64,000 nt of DNA from Streptomyces xanthii (GCF_014621695.1 NZ_CP061281.1:5022001-5086000); one strand, 5' to 3'. Positions 41,058-50,034 are shown, counted from the stretch's first letter. A program made the numbers and translations. Notes: generated from the sequence alone by a model not told the origin.

Positions 41058-41752
41058 CCCTCCGTCTCACCGCCGTCACCGTGACCCTGGGCAGCGGAGC
41101 CTCCCGGACGACCGCCCTGCGCGAGGTCGACGCGGAGTTCCGGTCCGGCGAGCTCACCGCCCTCGTCGGCCCCTCCGGCTCCGGCAAGTCCACCCTGCTC
41201 GCCGTCGCGGGCGCCCTGCTGCGGCCCGACACCGGGCAGGTCCGGCTCGGAGACCTGGACCTGGCCACCCTCGGCGACCGGGAGCGCGCCCGCGCCCGCC
41301 GCACCCGGATCGGTTACATGTTCCAGAGCGGCAACCTGCTCGCCGGGCTCACCGCCGAGGAACAACTGCTCGCCGCCGCCTCGCTCTCCGGCCGGCGGCC
41401 CCGTGCCCTGCGCGGCCGGGCCCGCGAGCTCCTCGACGACGTCGGCCTCGGGCACCGCACCGGCCACCGCCCCGACCAGCTGTCCGGCGGCGAACGCCAA
41501 CGCGTCGCGCTGGCCCGCGCGCTGCTCGTCGAGCCCGAGCTCCTACTGGTCGACGAGCCGACGGCTGCCGTCGACCGGACCCGCGCCGACGAACTGACCG
41601 CCCTCATCGCCCGGACCACGCACGAACACGGCTGTGTCACCGTCGTCGCGACCCACGACCCGGTCGTCACCGGCGCCGCCGACGCGACGCTCGACATGCT
41701 GGACCTGGCGGCGGGCCGGCCGGTCAGCGCTTGCGCCCCGCCCGCTTGCTGA
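41054..41752 (+). CDS. ABC transporter ATP-binding protein (LolD/MacB type)
   Basis: A 232-residue ATPase. Walker A is GPSGSGKST (39-47), the Q-loop is in YMFQSGNLLAGLTAEE, the signature is LSGGERQRVALARA, Walker B is LLLVDEPTAAVD and the H-loop is VATHDP. It pairs with the FtsX-type permease whose stop it overlaps by four bases. Its last 29 bases overlap the end of the converging DUF937 gene, which gives it a Cys- and Pro-rich tail (CAPPAC). Confidence 0.92.
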   Translation: MTLRLTAVTVTLGSGASRTTALREVDAEFRSGELTALVGPSGSGKSTLLAVAGALLRPDTGQVRLGDLDLATLGDRERARARRTRIGYMFQSGNLLAGLTAEEQLLAAASLSGRRPRALRGRARELLDDVGLGHRTGHRPDQLSGGERQRVALARALLVEPELLLVDEPTAAVDRTRADELTALIARTTHEHGCVTVVATHDPVVTGAADATLDMLDLAAGRPVSACAPPAC

Positions 41753-42161
41753 GCACGGCCAGGATCACGGGGATCAGCAGCTCGATGCCCCGGGTCACGT
41801 TCGCCACGGGCAGCCCCGTCTTCTTCGCGACCGCGGCGGCCACCGGCCGGCTCAGCTTCGCGAGGAGCCCGGCCATCAGGCCGCCCGAGGCGAGCCCGCC
41901 GAGCCCGCCGAGCGTGAAGGCTCCTTGAAGCGGTGGCTGCTCGGCCTCCGCCAGCGCGTCCCGCACCTCCGCCGCACCGCCCGCGCTCTCCCCGGCCCGC
42001 TCCCGCAGGCCCCCGGAGAGCCCCGACACCGTGCCGTCCACGACCTCCCGCGCGCCCGACGCGTCCGTGCCCAACAGGCCCGCGAGCTCCCGCAGCCGGT
42101 CGTCGCCGAGCTCGTCGAGGACGTCCCTGGCCAGCGGCTTCTCGCCCGATTCTTCGGTCAT
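41724..42161 (-). CDS. DUF937 domain protein
   Basis: A 145-residue protein. It has an acidic N-terminus (MTEESGEKPLARDVLDELGD), a Gly-rich middle (GGLGGLASGGLMAGLLAKLS) and a hydrophobic C-terminus (VTRGIELLIPVILAVLSKRA) ending in basic residues, as in DUF937 proteins. Function is unknown. The ATG at 42161 gives the usual N-terminus; no strong ribosome site is visible. Its 3' end overlaps the ABC ATPase gene. Confidence 0.8.
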   Translation of the reverse strand: MTEESGEKPLARDVLDELGDDRLRELAGLLGTDASGAREVVDGTVSGLSGGLRERAGESAGGAAEVRDALAEAEQPPLQGAFTLGGLGGLASGGLMAGLLAKLSRPVAAAVAKKTGLPVANVTRGIELLIPVILAVLSKRAGRKR

Positions 42162-42279
42162 GCCGCAAACGCTACGGTCGCCCCGGCCTGTCGGCACCCG
42201 GAGCGGCCGCGGTACGGGTTTCAAAGAAATTCGTACCGGGAGCACAACCTTCCGGCACGAAGGCGGGTCTAGCGTGCGT

Positions 42280-42326
42280 CGGAACTTTTGGAGGGGGACC
42301 CGGGGGGGACTTCCAGGAAAGTTCCG
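42280..42326. repeat. Inverted repeat around a G-run, upstream of the DUF937 gene
   Basis: CGGAACTTT (42280-42288) pairs with AAAGTTCCG (42318-42326). The 29-base loop holds GGAGGGGGACCCGGGGGGG, which could form a G-quadruplex on the plus strand. On the minus strand the GGAAC word also resembles the -35 of sigma-E-type promoters. The space 42162-42423 otherwise holds only the rbs terminator. Confidence 0.45.
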
Positions 42327-42347
42327 GCGCAGGGGAGGGGAGAGCCC

Positions 42348-42377
42348 GAGGGGCCCGGTCCACGGACCGGGCCCCTC
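42348..42377. terminator. Perfect hairpin ending the rbs operon
   Basis: GAGGGGCCCGGTCC (42348-42361) and its exact complement (42364-42377) form a 14-bp stem with a 2-base gap. It lies 46 bases past the rbsD stop on the minus strand. Confidence 0.75.
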
Positions 42378-42423
42378 AGCGCTCATGACGTACCCGGACG
42401 ACCCCGGCGGGAAGACGACCCGG

Positions 42424-42813
42424 CTAGAAGAAGACCCCGCAGCGCAGCAGCACGTTCGCGTACGGCCGCGCCTCCCCGGTCCGCACGATCAGCCGCGCCC
42501 CCGCCGCAAGCCCCTTCAGCTCCTCGTGGGAGACATAGGACAGCGGCCGCACGTGCTCACGCAGCAGCTCGGCCGCCGCCGGGTTCGCGGCGCGCACCTC
42601 GTGCGCCGCCGTGCCCGCCTCCACGACCAGCTCCTCCAGCAGCCCGTCGAGCACCTCGGCGAACGACGGCACCCCGGCGCGGAACGCGAGGTCGACGATC
42701 CGCGGCCCTTGCGGCAGCGGCATCCCGACATCGCACACCAGGACCCCGTCCCCGTGCCCCAGCTCGGCGAGGGCGCCCGCCAGGTGGCGGTTGAGTATTC
42801 CGCCCTTCTTCAC
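42424..42813 (-). CDS. rbsD: D-ribose pyranase
   Basis: A 129-residue RbsD, which interconverts beta-pyran and beta-furan forms of D-ribose so that the kinase gets its substrate. Family signs: KKGGILNRHLAGALAELGHG (1-20, with the active-site His), VLVCDVGMPLPQGPRIVDLA and the C-terminal RTGEARPYANVLLRCGVFF. GTG 42813 overlaps the rbsK stop (GTGA) and gives the correct family length, while longer upstream frames would not. It is the last gene of the operon and is followed by a strong hairpin. Confidence 0.93.
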   Translation of the reverse strand: MKKGGILNRHLAGALAELGHGDGVLVCDVGMPLPQGPRIVDLAFRAGVPSFAEVLDGLLEELVVEAGTAAHEVRAANPAAAELLREHVRPLSYVSHEELKGLAAGARLIVRTGEARPYANVLLRCGVFF

Positions 42814-43709
42814 AGTGCGGCCACCTCGTCCGCCGTCGGGTACGAGGCCTGCGCGCCCTCCTTCGTGACGGCCGCCGCGCCGACCCGCGCCGCGTAGGCC
42901 GCCGCGTCGGCGAGCGGGGCGCCGGTGCCGAGCCGCCACGCGAGGGCCGCCGTGAACGCGTCACCGGCGCCCGTCGTGTCGACGGCCTCGACCTTCACCG
43001 ACGGCACCCGTGCCGAGCCCGACGCGTCCGCGACCAGCGCGCCCTCGGAGCCCAGCGTCACGACGACCGAACGCGGGCCGAGCTCCAGCAGCGCCTTCGC
43101 CCACTCCTCGGGCGTCGCCCCCGGCTCCGTACCGAGGATGACGGCCGCCTCGTGCTCGTTGACGATCAGCGGGTCGCACACCGCGAGGACCTCGTCCGGC
43201 AGCGACGCCGGCGGCGACGGGTTCAGGACGAGGCGGGCCCCGTCGGCCAGCGACCGCGCGACCTCGGCGACCGTGTCCAGCGGGATCTCCAGCAGGGTCG
43301 AGACGACCGGCGCGGCCGCGAACAGCTCGCGGGCCGCCCGCACGTCGTCCGGCGTGAGGCGTCCGTTCGCCCCCGGCGACACGACGATCGAGTTGTCGCC
43401 GGACGGGTCGACGGTGATCAGCGCGACGCCGGTGGGTGCCCCGCCGACCAGCACGCCGGACGTGTCCACGCCCGCCGACTCCATCGACTCCCGCAGCAGC
43501 CGCCCGTGCCCGTCGTCGCCGACGCGCGCGAGCAGCGCCGTGCGCGCGCCCAGCCGCGCCGCGGCGACCGCCTGGTTGGCGCCCTTGCCGCCCGGGTGGA
43601 CGACCAGGTCGGAACCGAGGACGGTCTCCCCGGCGCCGGGCCGCCGCTCGACGCCGACCACGAGGTCCGCGTTGGCCGAGCCGACCACGAGCAGGTCGTA
43701 CGAGTTCAT
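42810..43709 (-). CDS. rbsK: Ribokinase
   Basis: A 299-residue PfkB-family kinase that makes ribose 5-phosphate. The PfkB motifs are GGKGANQAVAAARLG (about 40-54) and DTTGAGDAFTAALAW (about 243-257, with the catalytic Asp). The start MNSYDLLVVGSANADLVVG is normal. It lies 45 bases after the transporter gene and overlaps rbsD by four bases. It is repressed with the rest of the operon by RbsR. Confidence 0.95.
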   Translation of the reverse strand: MNSYDLLVVGSANADLVVGVERRPGAGETVLGSDLVVHPGGKGANQAVAAARLGARTALLARVGDDGHGRLLRESMESAGVDTSGVLVGGAPTGVALITVDPSGDNSIVVSPGANGRLTPDDVRAARELFAAAPVVSTLLEIPLDTVAEVARSLADGARLVLNPSPPASLPDEVLAVCDPLIVNEHEAAVILGTEPGATPEEWAKALLELGPRSVVVTLGSEGALVADASGSARVPSVKVEAVDTTGAGDAFTAALAWRLGTGAPLADAAAYAARVGAAAVTKEGAQASYPTADEVAAL

Positions 43710-43754
43710 GCTGAGCCTCTCCCTGAGGTCACTCGAAGATCGGTGGCGCGGAGG

Positions 43755-45716
43755 TCACTTGAAGGCGGCGACGTTCTTCGACGTCACGACCTTCACCGGG
43801 ACCTTCACCGCGGACGGGATCTTCTCGTCCTGCGCCGCCTCGATCGCGTTCTGCACCGCCATCTTGCCGAGTTCGCGCGGCTGCTGGGCGACCGACGCGT
43901 ACAGGGTGCCCGCCTCGACGGCCTCGATGCCGTCCGGGGTGCCGTCGAAACCGACGACGTCGACGGACTTTCCGGCCTTCGCACCGAGCGCCTTGACCGC
44001 GCCGAGCGCCATCTCGTCGTTCTCGGCGAACACGCCGTCGATGTCCGGGTGCGACTGGAGCAGGTTCGTCATGACGTCCAGGCCCTTGGTGCGGTCGAAG
44101 TCCGCGGGCTGCTTGGCGACGACCTTGATGCCCGGGAACTCCTTGATGCCCGCGGCGAACCCGGCGCCGCGCTCACGGCTCGCGGACGTGCCGGCCTGGC
44201 CCTGGAGGATGACGATCTCGCCCTTGCCGCCGAGCTTGCCGGCGAGCGTCCGCGCGGCCTGCCTGCCGCCCGCGACGTTGTCGGAGGCGACGAGCGTCGT
44301 GGTCTTCGCCTTGTTCACGCCGCGGTCGGCGGCGACGACGGGGATGTCCGCCTTGTTGGCGCCGCGCACGGCCGGGCCGACGGCGTCGGAGTCGACCGGG
44401 TTCACGATGACCGCGCTCATGCCGCCGCTGGCGAAGTTCTGCAGCTGGTTGGCCTGCTGCGAGGCGTCGTTCTGCGCGTCGGTGACGGTCAGCTTCACGC
44501 CCTCCTTCTCTGCCTCGGCCTGCGCGCCGGCCCGCATCTCCGTGAAGAACGGGTTGTTGAGCGTGGAGACGGCCATGCCGATCCGCAGGTCCTTCTTGCC
44601 GCCGGACGACGTGCCGTTGTTCCACAGCGCGAGCCCGCCGACGATCGCCGCCGCGACGACGGCCGCGATGACGTACTGAGCCTTCTGCCGCGGTCCGCCC
44701 GCGCCGGTGCCGGCCGCGGTCGGGGTCGCGCCCGCCTTGCGGCGCACCGTGTCGAGCAGGACGGCCAGCGCGATGACGACACCGATGACGACCTGCTGCC
44801 AGAACGCGGACACCGACAGGAGGTTGAGACCGTTGCGCAGCACCGCGAGGATCAGCGCGCCGATGAACGTGCCCGACGCCTTGCCGACACCACCGGCGAG
44901 CGAGGCGCCGCCGATGACGACGGCGGCGATCGCGTCCAGCTCGTACCCCTGCGCGGCCTGCGGCTGCGCGGAGGACAGGCGGGAGGCGAGGACGATGCCG
45001 GCGACGGCCGCGAACAGACCGGACAGGCCGTAGATGACGAGCTTCTGCCGCTGCACGCGCAGCCCGGACAGGCGGGCCGCCTCCTCGTTGCCGCCGATCG
45101 CGTACATCGAGCGGCCGATGAAGGTGCGGCCGAGCACGACCGCGGTGACGACACCGACGACGACCATCACGATGACCGGTACGGGCAGCCAGCCGCCCAG
45201 CGTGTCACCGAGCCGCGAGACCGAGTCCGGGAACGGGATCGGGGAGCCCTGCGAGATCACCAGCGACAGACCGCGGCCCACCGACAGCATGGCGAGCGTC
45301 GCGATGAACGGTGGCAGCTTCCCGTACGCGATCAGCGCGCCGTTGACGAAGCCGCAGGCCAGGCCGGTGACGACGGCGAGGAGCACCGCTATCGGCACCG
45401 GGACGCCCTCGTTCGTCGCCGCCCAGGCGAGGACGGTCGCGGACAGCGCGGCGACCGAACCGACCGACAGGTCGATGCCCGCCGACACGATGACGAAGGT
45501 GACGCCGAAGGCGAGGATCGCGGTGACGGCGGCCTGGACGCCGACGTTCAGCAGGTTCGTGGTGGTCAGGAAGTCGCCGGAGAGCAGCGACATCACGACG
45601 ACCAGGACGACGAGCGCGGTCAGCGCGCCGTTGTCGAGGAGCAGCCGCAGCAGGCCCCCGCCGCTCTTGGCCGTGCTCTTGTCGTTCTTGAGCGTTTCAG
45701 TGCTTGCGGGGGTCAC
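43755..45716 (-). CDS. rbsCB: Fused ribose ABC permease and substrate-binding protein (RbsC-RbsB)
   Basis: A 653-residue fusion. Residues 1 to about 330 are an RbsC permease with eight or more membrane segments (FGVTFVIVSAGIDLSVGSVA is the family motif). A linker TPTAAGTGAGG leads to one more membrane helix, YVIAAVVAAAIVGGLAL (about 347), and then an RbsB-type binding domain (about 375-653; DLRIGMAVSTLNNPFFTEM, VVGFDGTPDGIEAVEAG). The binding domain is thus held at the outer membrane face by its own permease. The same fused gene is known in S. coelicolor as far as I recall. It overlaps rbsA by 20 bases. Confidence 0.93.
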   Translation of the reverse strand: MTPASTETLKNDKSTAKSGGGLLRLLLDNGALTALVVLVVVMSLLSGDFLTTTNLLNVGVQAAVTAILAFGVTFVIVSAGIDLSVGSVAALSATVLAWAATNEGVPVPIAVLLAVVTGLACGFVNGALIAYGKLPPFIATLAMLSVGRGLSLVISQGSPIPFPDSVSRLGDTLGGWLPVPVIVMVVVGVVTAVVLGRTFIGRSMYAIGGNEEAARLSGLRVQRQKLVIYGLSGLFAAVAGIVLASRLSSAQPQAAQGYELDAIAAVVIGGASLAGGVGKASGTFIGALILAVLRNGLNLLSVSAFWQQVVIGVVIALAVLLDTVRRKAGATPTAAGTGAGGPRQKAQYVIAAVVAAAIVGGLALWNNGTSSGGKKDLRIGMAVSTLNNPFFTEMRAGAQAEAEKEGVKLTVTDAQNDASQQANQLQNFASGGMSAVIVNPVDSDAVGPAVRGANKADIPVVAADRGVNKAKTTTLVASDNVAGGRQAARTLAGKLGGKGEIVILQGQAGTSASRERGAGFAAGIKEFPGIKVVAKQPADFDRTKGLDVMTNLLQSHPDIDGVFAENDEMALGAVKALGAKAGKSVDVVGFDGTPDGIEAVEAGTLYASVAQQPRELGKMAVQNAIEAAQDEKIPSAVKVPVKVVTSKNVAAFK

Positions 45717-47259
45717 GGGAGCCCTCCTCTTCGAGGTCCGGGGTGGTGGGGGAGACGGCGGTCGGGGTGCTGACGGCGAGCGCCATCACGGAGTCCTGGG
45801 TGGCGTCCTCGGCGGCGAGTTCACCGGCGATGCGGCCCTGCGCCATCACGAGCACGCGGTCGCTCATGCCGAGCACCTCGGGCAGATCGCTGGAGATCAT
45901 GAGCACGGCGTGCCCGGCGGCGGTCAGCTGGTTGATCAGCTGGTAGATCTCGACCTTGGCGCCCACGTCGATGCCGCGGGTCGGCTCGTCGAGGATCAGC
46001 ACCCGGATGTCGGCGAGCAGCCACTTGCCGATGACGACCTTCTGCTGGTTGCCGCCGGACAGCGTGCGCACGTGCTGGCCGAGCCCGGCCATCCGCACGC
46101 CCAGCCGGCCGGCGATCCGCTCGGCGGCGGTGTGCTGCCCCTTGCGGTCGACGAAGCCGCCGCGCGAGGCGGACCGCAGTGTGACGAGCCCGAGGTTCTC
46201 CTCCACCGACTGGTCGAGGACGAGACCCTGGCCCTTGCGGTCCTCGGGCACGAGGCCGACGCCCGCGGCCATCGCCGCGTTCACGTCGTGGCGCGGCAGC
46301 CGGGAACCGGCCACCTCCACCGAGCCGCCGTCGTACGGGTCCGCGCCGAACACGGCCCGGACCACCTCGGTGCGCCCGGCGCCGACGAGCCCGGCGATGC
46401 CGACGACCTCACCGGCCCGCACCTCGAAGCTCACGTCGTGGAAGACGCCGTCCCGGGTCAGCCCCTCCACCTTCAGCAGCGCGCCGCCGGTGTCGGGCCG
46501 CTCGCGCGGGTACTGCTGCTCGATGGAGCGGCCCACCATGAGCCGGACCAGCTCGTCCTCGGGCGTCGACGCCGGGACCTGGCCGACGCTGCGGCCGTCG
46601 CGGATGACGGTGACGCGGTCGCCGAGCGCGGCGATCTCCTCCAGGTGGTGCGTGATGAAGACGATCCCGACGCCGTCCTCGCGCAGCTGCCGCACGATCG
46701 CGAACAGCTTCTCGACCTCTTCGGAGGTCAGCACGGCCGTCGGCTCGTCCATGATCAGGACGCGGGCGTCCAGGCTCAGCGCCTTCGCGATCTCCACCAT
46801 CTGCAGGCGGGCGATGCCCAGTTCGCGGACGCGCGCGCGGGGCGACACGTGCACGCCCACGCGCGCGAGGAGCGCCTCGGCGTCGCGCTCCATCTTCTTG
46901 CGGTCGATGATCCCGAAGCGGCGCGGCTGGCGTCCCAGGAAGATGTTCTCGGCGACCGTCAGGTCGGGGACGAGGTTGAACTCCTGATAGATCGTGGCGA
47001 TGCCCAGCTTCTCGGCGTCCTGCGCGCCGTGCACGCGGACCTCGTCGCCGCCCACGGTGATCCGTCCGGCGTCCGGCGTGTAGGCGCCGGAGAGCATCTT
47101 GATCAGCGTGCTCTTGCCGGCTCCGTTCTCGCCGAGCAGGACGTGCACCTCGCCGCGGCGCAGGTCGAAGTCGACGCTGTCGAGCGCGACGACGCCGGGG
47201 AACGTCTTGCGGATTCCCTCGATGCGCAGCAACTCGTCCGGGTTGCGGTCCGGTTTCAC
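45697..47259 (-). CDS. rbsA: Ribose ABC transporter ATP-binding protein
   Basis: A 520-residue double ATPase. NBD1: GENGAGKST (about 41) and LIMDEPTAVL, with an unusual signature GIARLQMVEIAKAL instead of LS-G-QQ. NBD2: degenerate Walker A GLVGAGRTEVVRA, normal signature LSGGNQQKVVIGKWL and LILDEPTRGID. That asymmetry is usual for RbsA. GTG 47259 has AGGAG seven bases upstream and overlaps the rbsR stop (GTGA), so regulator and transporter are translated together. Confidence 0.93.
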   Translation of the reverse strand: MKPDRNPDELLRIEGIRKTFPGVVALDSVDFDLRRGEVHVLLGENGAGKSTLIKMLSGAYTPDAGRITVGGDEVRVHGAQDAEKLGIATIYQEFNLVPDLTVAENIFLGRQPRRFGIIDRKKMERDAEALLARVGVHVSPRARVRELGIARLQMVEIAKALSLDARVLIMDEPTAVLTSEEVEKLFAIVRQLREDGVGIVFITHHLEEIAALGDRVTVIRDGRSVGQVPASTPEDELVRLMVGRSIEQQYPRERPDTGGALLKVEGLTRDGVFHDVSFEVRAGEVVGIAGLVGAGRTEVVRAVFGADPYDGGSVEVAGSRLPRHDVNAAMAAGVGLVPEDRKGQGLVLDQSVEENLGLVTLRSASRGGFVDRKGQHTAAERIAGRLGVRMAGLGQHVRTLSGGNQQKVVIGKWLLADIRVLILDEPTRGIDVGAKVEIYQLINQLTAAGHAVLMISSDLPEVLGMSDRVLVMAQGRIAGELAAEDATQDSVMALAVSTPTAVSPTTPDLEEEGSRDPRKH

Positions 47260-48311
47260 CTGGGGCTCCTCTCCATCGAGGTCAGCGGGTGGGGGGACTG
47301 GGGGGACTGACGGGGCTGGGGGGACTCGCCGCAGGACTCCCGTGCGACGAGGTGGGCGGGCAGGGTCACCGACTCCGGGGTGCGGCCCTCGATGCGGTCG
47401 ATCAGGGCGCGGACGGCGGCCCGGCCCAGCTCCTTGGTCGGCTGGGCGATCGCCGTGACGGGCGGCGCGGTGTGCACGAACCAGGGGATGTCGTCGAACG
47501 CGGCGAGAGCGATGTCGTCCGGGACGCGCAGCCCGCGCGCGCGGATCGCGTCGAGCGCGCCGAGCGCCATCAGGTTGTCGGCGGCGAACACGACCTCCGG
47601 CGGCTCGGCCAGGTCGAGGAACCCCTCCGTCACCCGGCGCCCGCTGTCGGCCTGGAAGTCGCCCTGCCCGATGTACGCGTCCGGCAGCGCGATGTCGTAC
47701 GGGGCGAGCGCCTCGCGGAAGGCGGCGACGCGCTCGCTGCCGGTCGTCGTCGCGGCCGGGCCCGCGATGATCGCGAGGCGGCGGTGGCCGAGGCCGTGCA
47801 GATGGGCGACGAGGTCGCGGATCGCAGCGCGGCCGTCGGAGCGCACGACCGGTACGTCCACGCCGGGGATCCAGCGGTCGACGAAGACCATCGGGGTGCC
47901 GGCGCGGGCCGCGGCCAGCATCAGCGGGGAGCCGCCGTCCGTCGGGGAGACCAGGAGGCCGTCGACGCGGCGGTCCAGCAGGTTCTGGACGTGGTGGTCC
48001 TGGAGGTCGGGGCGCTCGTCGGCGTTCCCGATGATCACGCTGTAGCCGAGGGCGCGGGCCTCCTCCTCGACGGAGCGGGCCAGCTCGGTGAAGTACGGGT
48101 TCAGCACGTCGCTGATGACCAGGCCGAGGGTGCGGGTCTGGTCGGTGCGCAGGGAGCGGGCCACGGCGTTGGGCCGGTAGCCGAGCGACTCCACGGCGGC
48201 CAGCACGCGCGTCCTGGCGTCCGGGCTGACCGACGGGTGGCTGTTCAGGACGCGGGAGACCGTGGCGACCGAGACTCCGGCCGCGGCCGCGACGTCCTTG
48301 ATGCTCGCCAT
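47256..48311 (-). CDS. rbsR: LacI-family repressor of the ribose operon
   Basis: A 351-residue LacI protein: HTH IKDVAAAAGVSVATVSRVLN at the N-terminus, hinge, and sugar-binding domain (GLVISDVLNPYFTELARSVE, FDDIPWFVHTAPPVTAIAQP). It is the first gene of the operon rather than a separate unit, so it is autoregulated. The ATG at 48311 has AAGGAGGT eight bases upstream, better than an ATG 33 bases further up. Two operator copies lie 61-96 bases upstream. Confidence 0.93.
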   Translation of the reverse strand: MASIKDVAAAAGVSVATVSRVLNSHPSVSPDARTRVLAAVESLGYRPNAVARSLRTDQTRTLGLVISDVLNPYFTELARSVEEEARALGYSVIIGNADERPDLQDHHVQNLLDRRVDGLLVSPTDGGSPLMLAAARAGTPMVFVDRWIPGVDVPVVRSDGRAAIRDLVAHLHGLGHRRLAIIAGPAATTTGSERVAAFREALAPYDIALPDAYIGQGDFQADSGRRVTEGFLDLAEPPEVVFAADNLMALGALDAIRARGLRVPDDIALAAFDDIPWFVHTAPPVTAIAQPTKELGRAAVRALIDRIEGRTPESVTLPAHLVARESCGESPQPRQSPQSPHPLTSMERSPR

Positions 48312-48371
48312 CGCGGGCCACCTCCTTGTGGCTGCGGGGCTCATGTGCGGTGTGGTGGGCGCACATGTGCA

Positions 48372-48407
48372 TGGAATCGATTACATGAGGGATTGGAATC
48401 GATTACA
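48372..48407. promoter_or_regulatory. Tandem RbsR operators
   Basis: TGGAATCGATTACA occurs twice, at 48372-48385 and 48394-48407, exactly 22 bp apart (two helical turns). The core AATCGATT is a perfect palindrome typical of LacI-family sites. The copies lie 61-96 bases before the rbsR start. The sequences between and around them are A+T-richer and should hold the promoter. Confidence 0.8.
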
Positions 48408-48570
48408 CGGGTCGCTGACAAGGGGGGTTCCGGTTGTCGTGACCGGATCGTGATGTGGCGGGCGCCGGGGTGGGGTCCGGGTGGCCCGGGTCGGGGGCGA
48501 GGGGTTGTCGGTGCGGCGTGCGATGGTGGAGGGCGGATCTGATGGAAGACGCAGAAGGAGCGAGCCGACC

Positions 48571-49143
48571 GTGAACCACGCGCAGCTCACCGCACTCGGC
48601 CGCGCCCTGCGGGTCCTGGGCGAGCACGGCGAGACCCTCACCGCGGAGGCGTCGGACGCCAAGCTCCACGAGGTGCGGGGCGATGTGAAGCGGGCCCTGG
48701 AGCTGCTCGACGACACGGTCTCCGGCTCCGCGCCCACGACCCGCTGCGCGCAGCACCCGTACGGCGCGGTCGACGAGTCCGCTCCCGATCTGTGCCTGCT
48801 CTGCGAGACGCGGCGGCGGCAGGCGCGCCGCGCCGAGTACGGCGGGGGGCCGGCCCCGGCCCGCGCCGACCAGCAGCCGGTCGTGTCGCGCTACGGCACG
48901 CGGGAGGAGCGGCCGCAGCCGCAGCAGCGGTGGATCCCCGAGATGTGGACCGGTCAGGTCTGGCAGCTGTGCGGCACCCCGCGGCACGACCGCCGCGAGG
49001 CGGATCTCTATCTGGCGGCGCAGCGGCGCCGTCCGGACGCGGCGATGGCGTACCGGCTGGTCCACGAGTTCACGGACTACGAGGTCGTACGCGTCTGGGG
49101 CACCCCCCTCCGGGTGGACCCGGAGCCCATGGGGGGCATTTAG
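48571..49143 (+). CDS. Conserved hypothetical protein with cysteine pairs
   Basis: A 190-residue soluble protein I do not recognise. The N-terminus is helical (HAQLTALGRALRVLGEHGET). In the middle TRCAQHPYGAVDESAPDLC and LLCETRRRQARR give a possible Cys-His zinc site. The C-terminus (WIPEMWTGQVWQLCGTPRHD, then RLVHEFTDYEVVRVWGTP) is Trp-rich and well conserved in style. GTG 48571 has AGAAGGAG ten bases upstream. It is divergent from the rbs operon but its promoter is separate from the RbsR sites by about 160 bases. Confidence 0.78.
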   Translation: MNHAQLTALGRALRVLGEHGETLTAEASDAKLHEVRGDVKRALELLDDTVSGSAPTTRCAQHPYGAVDESAPDLCLLCETRRRQARRAEYGGGPAPARADQQPVVSRYGTREERPQPQQRWIPEMWTGQVWQLCGTPRHDRREADLYLAAQRRRPDAAMAYRLVHEFTDYEVVRVWGTPLRVDPEPMGGI

Positions 49144-49725
49144 CGCGGGGCCGTGCCCTTTGGTGCGGGGGTCGGCGCGCGGTGTGCGCGACTGACGGTC
49201 CGTCGTGGTCGGCCGCGCAGTTCCCCGCGCCTCTCGCCTCCGGCGCGGGGTGCCGCGCTGGGCGCGGGCTATGGCCCCAGCCCTACTCCCACCCACCCAC
49301 CCCCTCCGGGGGCGTCGGCCCGGCGCCCGGCCTTGGGCAGTGCCTCCGTGAAGGGGGCGCATGCCAGGCGCCCGGCGCGGTGCGCGATCTAGTGGGGCTT
49401 CGGCTGCGGCGTCGCCGCCGTAGGGGCTGGGCGCCGTCGCTGGGTGCGCCACCGTCGTGGTTGCTCGCGCAGTTCCCCGCGCCCCTGGCGGGGCGCGTCC
49501 GGCCCGGCGCCTCTCGCCTCTGGCTCGGGCCATCGCCCCAGCTTCGGCGTCGCCGCCGTGGGGGCTGACGGTTGTTGCCGGGTGCCGCGCCGTCGTGGTC
49601 GCTCGCGCAGTTCCCCGCGCCCCTGAAGGCACGCTTCGCGTGCCCCCGGGGGTCTGGTGGTCGCGCCCTGCGACGGAGTTGCTGAGCGGGTACGGCTCCG
49701 GGCCCCTGAGGGCACACTTCGGGCG
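49144..49725. repeat. Gene-free 582-base region with repeats
   Basis: No convincing gene is present. It holds three copies of the GCGCAGTTCCCCGCGCC word: one at about 49214-49234, and two inside 34-base direct repeats, 49453-49486 and 49591-49624, that differ by one base (both start CGTCGTGG). Unlike the elements at 11.9 and 24.65 kb, these copies lack the complementary arm, though smaller hairpins such as GGCACGCTTCGCGTGCC (49628-49644) are present. It lies downstream of two convergent genes and may be a decayed cluster of terminators. Confidence 0.6.
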
Positions 49726-50034
49726 TCAGTGGTGTCGGGTGCGGAAGAGGTCCAGGGTCGTGCCCAGGGCGAAGGACTGGAGGAGGGCGCTCGCGGCCAC
49801 GCCGGCTCCCAGGAGCCAGTAGGGCGCGTCGATGCCCCACACCGCTCCGACGCCGCCGGCCGCGCCGAGGGACGTCGGGGCGGTGAAGAGGAAGGGCCAC
49901 ACTCCGACGATCCCCGGGTCGGAGACCGTCGCGGCGATCACTTCGAAGGCGACGGCCGATCCGACGAGGCCCAGGTAGGCCGCGGAGAGCGGGTTGGCGA
50001 ACGTTCTGCGGACGAGTGTGTGGCGGATCGACAT
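49726..50034 (-). CDS. Small membrane protein, function unknown
   Basis: A 102-residue protein with three probable membrane helices (AAYLGLVGSAVAFEVIAATV; GIVGVWPFLFTAPTSLG plus AAGGVGAVWG; YWLLGAGVAASALLQSFAL). No known domain. ATG 50034 has GGGGGA upstream and is preferred to a longer frame with a polar, Pro-rich N-terminus. It follows the MarR gene on the same strand, 108 bases away. Confidence 0.7.
   Translation of the reverse strand: MSIRHTLVRRTFANPLSAAYLGLVGSAVAFEVIAATVSDPGIVGVWPFLFTAPTSLGAAGGVGAVWGIDAPYWLLGAGVAASALLQSFALGTTLDLFRTRHH

Noticed and set aside
49144..49725. Several open frames of 60-290 codons in the repeat-rich gap.
   Set aside because: They cross repeats and hairpins, have Arg/Pro/Ala-rich low-complexity sequence and no ribosome sites.
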